DNA of 64,000 nucleotides from assembly GCA_016748015.1 (NCBI GenBank), contig JAAOMT010000009.1, positions 204,459 to 268,458 on the forward strand, read 5' to 3'. Shown in pieces: positions 11,012 through 21,888 of this stretch. A model generated the notes under the pieces. It did not search any database and was not told the origin of the DNA. It worked only from the letters and a program-made list of their open reading frames with translations. This DNA comes from Geosiphon pyriformis. Its lineage: Eukaryota > Glomeromycota > Glomeromycetes > Archaeosporales > Geosiphonaceae. The translations under genes were made by a program, and so were the position numbers. Numbering within the stretch: the first letter of the stretch is position 1; each line of letters starts with the position of its first letter.

Positions 11012-11029
11012 TGGTGCTCCTTGTAAGGT
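11012..11029 (+). other. Primer-binding-site-like sequence of element B
   Basis: TGGTGCTCCTTGTAAGGT starts two bases after the LTR and shares its first seven bases with the sites of D and E. The tRNA was not identified. Confidence 0.6.
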
Positions 11030-11039
11030 ATAATTTTAC

Positions 11040-12860
11040 AGAAAACTAACACCAACAGCAATCATCTAAAAAAGTGGCAGAATTCAAAGAAACAGAGACA
11101 AACCATTTGGAATTTGCAAAATCCTTATTCCAATATTATCACATCTATCTCAAATTATCAAATAGTAATTGGCCAATGGAATTAGCTTTTAATTGTTACA
11201 TTAACAAAAGAATTACATACTACTTGGGAAGTTAAAGAAATTCAGAATCTGCTTTCAACAATTTTTTTAGTGAATTACTCCAAAGCACTACTCTTTCACA
11301 AAACTATTTATTTGCACCTCTAATCACAGAAATAAACAGAAAAATTGAAAAATATACCAAGCAAAAATTTCTTATCACTTTTGCCAACAAAGGAAAAAAA
11401 AAATTACAAACACCAGCAGAAACTCCAAAGCAAATCTAACTATCTACTTGGAAGAAACAAAGATTTGATTTATCTGTTAATCCATCATATTACCACACAC
11501 TTAAAAACACTATTAATATAATAGGTATGTCTATAGTAAGCATAACAACACCACTAAACAGAATTCCATTCCAGAATAAACAGAAAAAAGCAGAGTTATT
11601 AGAAACATATGGTGATTATTTTAAGGAATTTAAATTGTGACCCCAATACCATCAGAAATTTGATCACCACCATCACTACCAAATTTTGGAGCCACCAGTT
11701 TTTAAAAATTAACTGACTTTAAAGAAGAAAATAGCAATCAGGGAATTAATACAAAAAACCCAATTCCAGAAACCTGGAAATCCAAACTCTGAGTGTTCTA
11801 ACTCCGAAAAGTCAGAACAATCCCAATCCCAATATTATTAATCAGTAACACTTACCTTCAGTAATCATAATTAATTAGCCACCAATTGAACTGATTGCTA
11901 AACCAATTCAACAGTTGCAAGTATTATCTTAATAACAACTGCAACAATTACTTTTACAACCACCACAACAACAACCAATGGCATACACACCAATTGTCAA
12001 AATTGAAAAATTCACTGGTAAAGAAGATAACATGCAAGTGTGACTAAATGATATAAAAAAAGCCATTACAGTCAACAAATAGAATGATGCCAGAACATTT
12101 CAAGCCATTTCATATTTTCTCCAGAATACTGCCAACTTGTGGTATTAAAGCTTGGCCAACAAACCTCAAGATTTCAACACATTCAAGTTTGAGTTTCTAT
12201 GATATTTTAGCAACAATAATAGTATTAATTATTTAGCCAATATCTTTACTACTATCAAATAAGAAGAAACTGAAGCAGTCACTACTTACCTAGAACACTT
12301 TCACAGAAATCTGTAAAAAATTCAGACAATACAAGCCAATTATTTTACAGTGTCACAAATTTTAAATCAATTCATCAGAGGCCTGCACAGTAGCATTCTT
12401 TAATATGTACATTCATTACACTTAGCAGATCTTCAAGCAACAGTCACTTATGCCAGAAATTTTGAAGCAGCTAAATTAGAAGCCAATTACGTCTAAGCTG
12501 TGAATTTAGTAATGAATAGATTATCTAATCTGAATTCCAAATTAAAACAATTCAGTAACTTGATTAATCAGAAATTAGAGGAATACTTAGCTAACAATTA
12601 AACAATCTATCAACCTCTACAACAATATAATAATTCAGGAAACTCAAATTGTTTCCAAAATTAGACATGTCTCTTATTATCAACCAATCAATCATGACAA
12701 TTAAAAATGCATATTTACTACAATTGTGATAAACAAAGTCACATTAAAGCTAACTACAGAGTTTATAGTAATAACTCACAATCAGGAAATCAATATTAAA
12801 ACTCTGATTGCAGGTTTTAAACTTCAAGTTATTACTTAAATCAAGATCAGTACCAATATA
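11040..12860 (+). pseudogene. Element B gag
   Basis: A decayed coding region with many stops. The first part (11090-11300) matches D gag (AKSLFQYY ... NCYINKRI). The capsid-like part is at about 11990-12560 (IEKFTGKEDNM, LNDIKKAI, then AVTTYLEHFHRNL). A zinc-knuckle remnant at about 12710-12765 reads YYNCDKQSHIKANY, with first and last Cys changed to Tyr. It is Gln-rich between these parts. Layout and position identify gag; no long open frame remains. Confidence 0.7.
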
Positions 12861-13239
12861 ATTACACCCAATGACACAACAACCAATATATATATCTTCA
12901 ATATATTAATTAGCAACACTTATAATATATCAACCACCATAGCCACAACTAATCTATTAATCTCAACTCATTCAAACACCACCACAAATGACTGTGCCCA
13001 ATGGAAATCAGAGGCTGAAAACCATTCAACAAAACTGAAGATTGGTAATAATTGTTCATCATCCAATCTCCAGCACATCCCAATAACCCTCAGAGCCATA
13101 TCCAAGAAATTTGGAAATTAGATACACCCAAAATCTGAGTTTCTAGAACTATTTAAGTCTCCTGATTATCCCAGAAGATGCTTCTCTCAACAACTTAGAA
13201 ACCAACCAGAAACTACTTACCAACAACATTCTATTAGTA

Positions 13240-13690
13240 ATGGTCACCAATAACAAATTACTAACAGCCATCTTTCCTTTCAAAATTAAAGAACTCTTAA
13301 CAACACTTCTTTTTAGTGAAGCCACCCTTAATGCCAAGCTTATCATGACAATATACACTAATACTAAAGTCAATAGTCAGTCAATTAAACTGATCTTAGA
13401 CAGTAGTTCAACAGGCAGCATTATTACTAAGTGACTCATGGACTAATTAGGTTACCAAATTGACTGCACTGCTAGTGCTTAAATCATTACAGTAAATAGA
13501 GCCACTAAAACTCCAATTGGCAAAATTGATGACTTCTCTTTTGAAGTCAATGGCATCATAATGCCCATCAAAGTTCTTGTGATAAAAACAACCCAATATT
13601 AGGCATTAGTTGGCAATAATTGGTTATTCAAAACCAATACTGTACTTGACTGAACCATGCAAAAGCTCCAACTCAGTTAAAATGGTCAGC
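13240..13690 (+). pseudogene. Element B retropepsin-like protease
   Basis: ORF 13240-13434 carries KLILDSSSTGSIIT, the aspartic protease active site with DSS instead of DSG, and continues after stops through GKIDDFSFEVNGI and VGNNWLFKTN to about 13650. The order (after the gag knuckle and before the Cys-rich linker) is that of the other elements. Likely inactive. Confidence 0.68.
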
Positions 13691-13719
13691 ACACACATGT
13701 ACCAGCCATGTACGGCTAC

Positions 13720-14781
13720 TTTTGAATGAATCTTATACCAATACCACTTATAGAATTGGAAGAAAAAGAGAACAAACCTATTTGGAAAGCTTATCAAGTG
13801 TCATGGACCAAAAACAACCACAATAAACTACTGCTAATTTTAAATTGGGAAAACAAAAGAAAAAAAAAAAAAAAAGAGAAAAAGAGCTCACTTAAGCCAC
13901 CATCTCTACTTATATTCTATACATTACACCTCAACTCAACTATTGTTGACCAAAGTTAGTATGTGTCAACTGTGGCAAGAAATTGTTATCAATGGGTGCA
14001 TACTATAACAATAACAAGAAATGGTCAATGGCAACAAAGTTTTATTGCCACCCATGTGTTCTAGAGTATTTTGGACAACCTAAATAACAAGAAAAATGGG
14101 ATAATGAACCATGCTTTGCATGTGAAGAAACTTTATTAGATAAAAAATGTGAAATGACATTTCAGGGCAAAGAGAAACATGTGCCAAATTGTGTCAATAC
14201 ATGATCCTAATAAGTAACTGGGTAAAAAAAAAGACATCAATAGAAACAGCATAGAAAAAAGCAGTAAGACATTTGGATGGATGTCCATATAATGATAACA
14301 AAATATAATACATAGCACTTGCCAAAATCAAAAAAACATCATCAGAAGAAATAAAATCAATTAAAAACAACTTACCAGAACTTATAGAACTTAATTAGAG
14401 CCCAAATCCAGATATTGTCCTAAACTCTATAAACTCAAAACAATTTCATAAACACTACTAAGAATTAGCACTCACTAGGGAAGAGCAAAAACAATGTTTA
14501 AAGCAGCTAAACATTTGATTATGTAACTACTGTTTGATCTTATATGACTTTCAATATTGTAATAAATGTGACCTCATTTACAAATTACTACCATGTATGA
14601 TTTACATAATCTCTGAAAAAGAAGAACCAATCAACAGCTGTGTATTGGAATTGGAATTGGCATTCAATTCCAATTCAAACTCTGACAATAATGATGACAA
14701 AAACAACAATTCCAGCTTTGTTTAAAATAACAATAATAATAACAACAGTTCGAATTCTGATTCAAACCCAGAACAATATAT
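13720..14781 (+). pseudogene. Element B linker with two Cys-rich parts
   Basis: After an acidic/Lys-rich stretch (ORF 13726-13959) a first zinc-like domain spans about 13965-14170: CVNCGKKLLSMG, then FYCHPCVLEYFG, then CFACEETLLDKKC. A second motif at about 14518-14610 is LCNYCLI...YCNKC, with Tyr in place of the third Cys seen in A and C, followed by a Ser/Asn/Asp-rich tail. Element E interrupts the tail at 14781. Paired CX2C motifs suggest zinc binding; the role in the retroelement is unknown. Confidence 0.65.
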
Positions 14782-15529
14782 TGTTATAGTTGAAACTTAT
14801 ACTTCTTATTAATTATCATATGTATTAGCCACTGATGTCATATAAATTAGCCACTTTATTTTTAGTAAGTGATCATTAACCTGATTAATGACCTGACCAT
14901 TGACCTGATTATTGACCTGATCAATAACCTGATCAATAACCTGATCATTGACTTAATTATTGACCTGATTATTGACCTAGTCATTGACCTGATCATTGAC
15001 CACTTTTGATAGCTATATAAGCAATGAATCTCTTAACTGTAGAAAAGCATGAAGAAATCAAAGAAATCAAATAAATAAAATAACAACTTTCATCTCAATC
15101 TCTCTTATCGCTAATTTCTCTTTCCCTACTTTCAAGTATCTGAACATCTTAAAGATAAAAGATTGCTTGTTGGTTATTCTTTCCCCTTTTTCTGAAATGT
15201 GTAATTGCAACATTTGAAGATTATTGAATAAAATGTAACTGAAAAGCACATCTGATACTTGATATTGAATTCTAAGAACATTGATGTGAAGCATAAAATT
15301 ATATCAAGTATGATTATTTGTTGACAGTACAGACTATTTCTCTACTTTCAGATTCTCCAGTTACTTTGAAAAGCATAGCAACTGAGATATTTTATAAAAC
15401 TGATCTCACATATTGAATCCATACTCATTCAATTCACTCTTTGAAGTTGAATTCTCTTTGATTATTTTTATCACCCTACAATCCTGTTCTTCCTTGCTAT
15501 CCATTAGCTTGTTACTCCAACCCATAACA
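14782..15529 (+). repeat. Element E 5' LTR (748 bp)
   Basis: Begins TGTTATAGTTGAAAC and ends CCCATAACA (TGTTAT/ATAACA inverted ends). U3 contains eleven 12-bp repeats (14871-15002) and a TATATAAG box at 15014-15021. It matches 21858-22545 over its whole length apart from five extra repeat units. Confidence 0.9.
14871..15002 (+). repeat. 12-bp tandem repeat array in the U3 of E (11 units)
   Basis: Eleven units close to GATCATTGACCT run up to 12 bp before the TATA-like box. The 3' LTR has six units (21947-22018). Probable promoter element array of the retrotransposon. Confidence 0.85.
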
Positions 15530-15535
15530 TAAAAG

Positions 15536-15553
15536 TGGTGCTTTCTGTGAGAT
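15536..15553 (+). other. Primer-binding-site-like sequence of element E
   Basis: TGGTGCTTTCTGTGAGAT lies six bases after the 5' LTR. The first seven bases equal those of the D and B sites. Confidence 0.58.
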
Positions 15554-15581
15554 TGTCAAAATCCACTTTGTTTCCTATTAT

Positions 15582-17132
15582 ATGGGTAATTATTTATACC
15601 TACCACAACAATCAGAAGAACACTTTGAAGCACACAACAAAAACAATCTAGACTTTATTGAACTCAATCCTTTGCCCTTCTACTTTATTTGCTTTTCCAT
15701 TAAAAAACAATTTAGCAGACAATTTTAAGACTTTTGGAACTGGTTCCTGAATGAGCATTTAGCTAAAACCTATACAGCTTTTACAATCTATTACTTTGAC
15801 CAAGCTTATCTTAAAGACAACTGTGAAAAAAGAAACAACAGCATTAATCAACTTTTATACTCAACAATCTTTGAACAACAGCCTCCTGATTTTAAATATC
15901 TGAATTATCAAATCCACATTTGAATTGCTGCCCATCAATCAACAAAAACTCCTCTTGAAACAGAAAAAGAAAGCTATCAAACTGCTTTTGTTTTTGATCT
16001 CTTTTTAAGTAAATTAGAACACTCCACACAAACAGTTACACTTGAACCAATGGCTTAAGACCCTCTGCAACAAAACATTCTGATTGCCCTCCAAGGTATA
16101 CAGACTGCTTTAAGACAAAGAAACAACATCCTATTACTATTATTCAGAAATGATGCCCAAGATCTAATTAAATGGTTGGATGATTTTGAAAAAGCTGCCA
16201 CAACAAACCAATATAATAATAAATACAAGTTCCAAATCATTGGTCACTACCTCCAAGGCTCTCCTGTTACTTGGTTCTTACAAGAAACCAATGCCAATGC
16301 TCAGCAAAAAATTATTAGATGGGCACCAGCAAATGCTAGAGAAGACAACATCTCTTTTACTACCTGGTTTGAAACTAAATTTAAAACTCCCATCTTAATC
16401 TCAAAATGGCATATGGGATTAGAAAAAAGAACTCAAGGCCCTGTTAAGGTTGTGACAAAATATGCCAAAGCAATAAGAAAACTCATTAAATAGATAGACT
16501 CTGAAAGAAATTGGACAGAAGAGCAGAAAATACATTTCTTTACAAAAGGACTGAGAACTGATCTATCATATGCTCTTTGGCTCCTTCTGGCCTTAAAAGA
16601 TAATCCCACAATGGACATGGCCATTGAACTTGCTTAGAGAATAGAAGACAATCAAAGGATGCACTTAGGATTCACACTTCCAGTTTTTGTTCCTGTTTCT
16701 ATTATGACTCCTGCTCTCCAAATGGCTGCTACCTCTTTTGCTGCCCAAACTCAAGACCCAAATAAACAGTTAATAGATAGACTTACAGTTAATCTTGCCC
16801 AGCTATTAGAATTATTGGCCCAAGCAGTTAGAGAGAATCAACAACCCCAAAGACCCAGATTTGAACTCCATTTCAATCAGTCCCAACAACCACCATATCA
16901 AAGACAGCAAAATCATGGCCCATCTGTGTGCTATCATTGTGAACTAACTGGACACTTCTCAAGAGACTGCAACAATCCTCCATTGCCTCCTCCAGCTCCT
17001 AGAAACAATGACAATCAAAACAACAAAACCATTAACAATAATGTTCCCAACCAAAAAACCAATCATGCCAACATTAATTTCTTTGGAAAGGATTCCCTAG
17101 TTGAAGCCACTGTTTATCAGTCTTTAAACTGA
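15582..17132 (+). pseudogene. Element E gag (capsid and nucleocapsid)
   Basis: A single frame from ATG 15582 to TGA 17130-17132, about 516 codons, holds a handful of in-frame stops (among them TAG at 16491 and 16635) and no frameshift. The capsid-like core at about 16160-16500 has LIKWLDDFEKAA, GHYLQGSPVTWF and FTTWFETKF, typical of the gag family around LTR elements. After a Gln/Pro-rich region comes a perfect zinc knuckle CYHCELTGHFSRDC (CX2CX4HX4C, about 16930-16972) and an Asn-rich tail. TAG at 16491 replaces a likely Trp and TAG at 16635 a likely Gln. The last codons contain a slippery heptamer (17123-17129). Confidence 0.85.
17123..17129 (+). promoter_or_regulatory. Putative -1 ribosomal frameshift site TTTAAAC at gag-pol junction
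   Basis: In the gag frame the sequence is T TTA AAC followed at once by the gag stop TGA (17130-17132). Slipping back one base continues in the frame that is open from here to 17716 and encodes the protease. This is the X XXY YYZ form of a known efficient slippery heptamer. No clear downstream pseudoknot was seen. Confidence 0.55.
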
Positions 17133-17870
17133 TAGGTGCATTTCTAAAGGATAAGAGTGCAAGCCAACCAAAAGAAAACCCCTTTTATGCTTTTAACCTA
17201 ACTAATAATGATCATGATATGGATGAACTAGCAATCAACACCTCTGAACCAACCAGAAAAAAGAAAAAAGCCAAGGTTGATTTTGTCTTGGATCCAAACA
17301 AAGCATCCAAATCATCTGCTGATAACAATGAATTACCAAAGGCTAAGGTTTTTAAAAATCCATCAAAGTTGAAACTCCCAGAAATTGTACAAAAATCTGA
17401 ACCCTATTCTGTTGTTAAAAATCTCATAGAAACTCCAGCACACATTACATTTGGCCAACTGATGACCCATTTACAATTCAAAAAAGATCTTCACAAATCA
17501 TTAATACCAAAGAAAAAGACACCAAAAACTAATAAACACTTACGTCAAGCTGAACTCACTGACAACAGTAATGTTACTTCTTTTATTTGTAAAGCCCAAG
17601 TGGCTGGTTATTTTATTGATCTGATCCTGAACAGTGGATCATCTGTTAGTGTTATTGCCAAACACTTTTTAGAAGCAATTGACAGAAAGATTGATAACCA
17701 TCCACAAGACCAATGACCAATGTACATGGTGACAAGAAGAAAGGTCTGGGCATAGCCAAAGCTATTCTTGTCTGCATCAATGGTATCAGTATTGAAACTA
17801 ATATGGAAGTATCTGAAGCAAAAGAGTACATCATAATTGTTGGCAATGAGTGGCTTAAGAAAGCTAAAGC
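17129..17870 (+). pseudogene. Element E protease region (start of pol)
   Basis: The -1 frame is open from 17129 to TGA at 17714, with Lys-rich sequence (TRKKKKAKVDF) followed by the retropepsin start FIDLILNSGSSVSVIA, in which the catalytic Asp of DSGS is Asn. The domain then continues in another frame from 17713 (GIAKAILVCINGI ... IIVGNEWLKKAKALLDY), so an indel near 17700 broke it. Gag-Pol processing would fail in this copy. Confidence 0.75.
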
Positions 17871-18502
17871 ACTACTCGACTATAAGTTTTGTAAGCTAAC
17901 CATTAGATGTAGTGAAAAGCCCATTGTGGTTAAGTGCTATCATTGGACAACCCCTTTAGTACCCAAGCAAAACCAGAAAGAAAAACAATCAGATGAATCA
18001 GATAATGATGAAAGTGATAATGAAAATCAAGAAGAACAAAAAGAAACTGCTAAACTTGCCTATACTATCTTTACCAGCAATGGCAAGCTACTGGACAATG
18101 TTAAAGCTAACAAAGAAGAAATTATGGTAAATGGCAAGCTAATTTGCTGGCCCTATTATGATATCCTCAGAAAAATCTTTGACAGAAAACCTGGCAAGAA
18201 AGCAAAATACAGTTATTGGTGGTATGGCCCTTGTGCACAGTACTGGTATAATAAATCTTTGTATTTACCAAGTGATAAATACAAATTCTGTCTGATCTAT
18301 TACAAAGATTGGGAACCAATTAGCTTGATATCTTGAGAAGAACTTAAAGAAGTACAAAAGTTTTTTGAAAATAAACCACCTGAAATCCAATTATTAGTTG
18401 TAGAACAAAGAGAACCTTCTTCTGAAGAAAGAAAAGTAGACATTAAAAATCTGTTGGCTAGAAATAATCCAGTCATCTCAAAAGAAAATGATACTCCTAG
18501 AT
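17871..18502 (+). pseudogene. Element E acidic and Cys/Trp-rich linker, no dUTPase
   Basis: The frame from 17713 continues to TGA 18334 and beyond to 18502. It contains an acidic run (QSDESDNDESDNENQEEQKE), then WWYGPCAQYWYNKSLY ... KYKFCLIYYKDWEP. The Cys/Tyr positions suggest a former zinc-binding module with Cys to Tyr changes, similar in place to the linker of A to C. No dUTPase motifs occur before RT. Confidence 0.6.
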
Positions 18503-19810
18503 GAACCCATGTGATACAATATACTATCACCACCAAAAAAACTTATCTCATCTATTTAAAGCCTTATCAATTCAATCGATACAATAATAAGTTTATCAAG
18601 AAAGAGATAAACCAAATAAAAAATCTTGGATTTATACAAGAAACCAAGAGCAAATGGGCTTTTTTAGTTGTAGTGGTATCCAAGAAAGGTGGAACCCTAT
18701 GCTTCTGTGTTGACTATCGCCAACTAAATGCCATCACTATAAGAGACATATACTCACTCCTCAAAATTAATGCAATGCTAAATAAATTCAATGGTGCTGC
18801 TTTTTTCTCAATTATTGATTTAACTGTTGGATTCTGGCAAGTAGAAATAGATCCAGAAAGCAGAAAAAAAACTGCCTTTATCACCAAGTATGGCACCTAT
18901 GAATTCACAGTCATGCTTTTTGGTCTCACCAATGCTCCTCCCATCTTTCAATGCTTAATGAATAAAGTGTTTGAATCAGTAAAAGAAAACTTTGTTCTGG
19001 TTTACTTGAACGACATAATGGTATATTCAAAAACCTGAGATGAACACCTTGAACATTTACAGAAGATTTTTGACTTGCTCAAAAATACTGGCCTTAAGAT
19101 CAACCCAATTAAATCTTTCTTTGAACACCAATCTACCCAATTTTTTGGTTATCTTGTTACAAAAGATGGAATCTTTTCTGACCCAGCTAAAGTTAAAAAA
19201 GTTCAAAACATTAGACAACCAATAAATATTCCTGAACTATGCTCTTTCCTTGGTTTGGCCTCTTACTATCACAAATTTATTAAGGATTTCTCTAAAATTG
19301 CCTTTTTTCTCAATCAGCTACTCAAAAAAAATGTCAATTATTACTGGGACACTTATTAACAAAAAGCTTTTGAATTTTTGAAGGAAAAACTTGTTACTGA
19401 ACCAATTCTCAAACAACCTAATCTGGACCAATCTTTTATCCTCCACACTGATACATCTGGCTATGGACTTGGTGCTGTCTTTTCACAGAAAAATGAAAAT
19501 GGCAGAGAATATACCATAGCATATGCCAGTAGATTTCTTATACCAGCAGAAAAGAACTATTCAGTTACTGAACAAGAATGTTTAACAGTAGTTTGGGCTA
19601 CCAACTACTGAGATCAATATTTTCTTGGTGCAAAATTCTTAGTGGTAATAGATCATCAAGCTTTGGTTTGGCTGCACAAGAAAAAGAAACTGGAACACAA
19701 AAGAATAACTCGCTGAATACTCCACTTGGATGAATTTGACTATAATATTCAACACTGCAAAGAAGCAAATCATCAAAACACCAATGCTCTATCTAGACTT
19801 ACTATCTAGT
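18503..19810 (+). pseudogene. Element E reverse transcriptase and RNase H
   Basis: RT: LCFCVDYRQLNAITI, FSIIDLTVGFWQV, VMLFGLTNAPPIF and VLVYLNDIMVYSKT, where the YLDD catalytic motif reads YLND (GAC to AAC). RNase H: LHTDTSGYGLGAVFSQ (19444-19500), TEQECLTVVWA, VIDHQALVWL and NTNALSRL, the last with Asp to Asn at the A-D-A-L-S position. Open pieces 18511-19038, 19075-19359 and 19378-19611 are in one frame, separated by TGA or TAA at expected Trp or Gln codons. Confidence 0.85.
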
Positions 19811-19869
19811 GACAGTACAATCTCTCAAACCAAACCAACTTAATTATTAGTAACTCCATCATAAACAAA

Positions 19870-21188
19870 CATGATAATAGACTTGGACAACTACTTTGCC
19901 TTAATAGAATTTTTAGGTAAAAGACAATACCCACTTGAATACACTTGACAGCAAAGAAAACATTTGCACAAACAATCAAATTTTTATTTAATCTACCAGA
20001 ACCAATTATACAAAAGAAACAGAAAAGATTCTGACCATTCTCAGAGAGTCATCAGATTTGAAGAAAAAAAAATTGTAATATACAACATGCATACTGACCA
20101 ATTAACTGGACACTTTGGAAAAACAAAGACAATACAGAAAACTTTAGCTCACTATTATTGACCTACCTTGAGAAAAGACATTGCTGAATACATCAAAACC
20201 TGTAACATCTGCCAAAGAAGAGACAAACCCAATTGCAAAGAAGATATCCATCCAATTTCTGTTAGTCAACTATTTAACAGAATTGGTATAGATGTTGTTA
20301 GATCTTTAACAATTACTCTTAATGGCAACAGATATATTATAACAGCTACCGACTATCTTACAGAATGAGTAGAAACAAGAGCCACCCCAGACCAAACAGC
20401 AGTCTCAATAGCCAATTTTATTTATAAAAATATCATCTGCCATCATGGCTGCCCCAAAGAACTTTTATCTGATAGAGAAAGAGCTTTTCTCTGTACACTG
20501 GTTGAAGAACTTTGTAGAAAAATGGGAATATGTCATAAACTTTCCTTCTCTTATTACTCCCAAACAAATGGCCTAGTAGAACATTTTAATAGAACATTAT
20601 GTGAAACCCTAGCCAAAACCAGTGAAAAAACAAACTTATGAGACAAAGTACTGCCTTTAACTTTGTTTGCTTATAAAACTGTGAATCATGACATAACAAG
20701 TTATGAACCTTTTTATCTGTTCTATGAATACATGGCAACACTACCAATAGAAACTGATATTGAAACAATACTCTTTGAAGAGATCACAATAGGGAATTAC
20801 AAAAACATTTTGCAAAAAAGACTTGGTACCATTCTTGACTCCTTGGTAGAAGCACGAATAATTGCTTTTGAAAAAATAAAACAGTTCTAAGAAAAGCTTA
20901 AGAAAAAAAAAACCTATAAAACACTTTTTTTAAGTGTTGGTGACTTGGTATTGGAATATTGTTCAGACAGAGACAATGTCTATAGTAATAAATTTTCTAG
21001 CCGATAGAAAAAATCCTTTATAGTCAACAAAGTTTTAAACAATGGTTTTTATATTCTTCAAGATCAATCTGGAACAATCTTCAATAATTGTCTTGTTCAT
21101 GATACACAACTCAAGAAATACCATAAACGACCTGATTGGCTGCCTGTTGTGGTAATACTGACTCAAATGATCAGCAAAAATCAAGTAT
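19870..21188 (+). pseudogene. Element E integrase
   Basis: The frame changes between 19810 and 19960, then runs to 21188. HHCC finger: MHTDQLTGHFGKTKT ... CNICQRRD (20090-20220). Core: GIDVVRSL, then SDRERAF, then NGLVEHFNR (DDE residues present). The C-terminal part has LSVGDLVLEY and FIVNKVLNNGFYIL, a GPY/F-like segment. TGA codons at about 20158, 20366 and 20639 stand for Trp. Confidence 0.82.
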
Positions 21189-21231
21189 AAATAAATGTAC
21201 TATTTTCAAAACAGAAGTATCTTCAATTAAT

Positions 21232-21888
21232 ATGAACAATTATTTTCTGGATCAAAACATTCAAAATGCTTTCTATACTTTTTATGAGTATTGAATCAAA
21301 AACTATCCAAATGCTATTCTGACTATTGGAAAACAAACCATTATAACTGATAACAATGGAACACATACTGTTATTAGACCAAAGAAAACCACTACCAAAA
21401 GAAAAAAAATTGGTAGTAAAATGGATAAATATCTGTTAGAAAGTATAACAGCAGCTATACTCTCACCTTTTAACACAATTGAAAAAACACTTCAAGAAAT
21501 CTTACCCATAGACAAAAACTTGTTATATGGAAGGCAATTAGAACTTTATGGTTGCTTTGGTGAAATCATAAAGGATATGAAACTCATGAAAAAAACAACT
21601 TCAGAGATACAGGCAGAAATTTTGGGCATTATATGATTAGATGTCTTAAGAGTTTTAACTATTACTAAAAGAGCCAAAACTTTAATACAAAAATTTGGTC
21701 TCCTGAATACAAAACTCATTTTGTTTCAAGTATTATATATCTTATTGACAAAAAACTTCAACAAACTAGTTAGCTTTGAGTTAAATAAAACCCTTCCAAT
21801 AGATTACACCATAAATAGCTTAATTTTGCCAAAGCTCAATCTCTTTGGAGAGGATGATATTATGGTTAAAACTTATACTTCTTATTAA
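21232..21888 (+). pseudogene. Element E ORF3 (uncharacterised), extends into the 3' LTR
   Basis: ATG 21232 to TAA 21886-21888, 218 codons in one frame with two TGA stops that sit where Trp is plausible (EY.IKNYP and GII.LDVL). It starts MNNYFLDQNIQNAFYTF, has a Lys/Arg-rich patch (KKTTTKRKKIGSK), then helix-like sequence (ITAAILSPFNTIEKTL). It spans the polypurine tract and the first 31 bases of the LTR. The size equals that of ORF3 in A. No transmembrane segment or known motif. The one-frame preservation in an otherwise frameshifted element suggests past selection. Confidence 0.6.
21847..21857 (+). other. Polypurine tract of element E
   Basis: GGAGAGGATGA ends exactly at the 3' LTR start and lies inside the ORF3 frame. 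Confidence 0.75.

Noticed and set aside
18503-20660. Alternative genetic code with TGA as Trp
   Set aside because: TGA often stands at Trp positions in the elements, but TAA and TAG also stand at Gln and Trp, frames are shifted, and the intact F-box and secreted genes use TGG for Trp with TGA absent inside.
21232-21888. ORF3 as an envelope gene (errantivirus-like)
   Set aside because: No signal peptide, no transmembrane segment and no Cys pattern of a glycoprotein.
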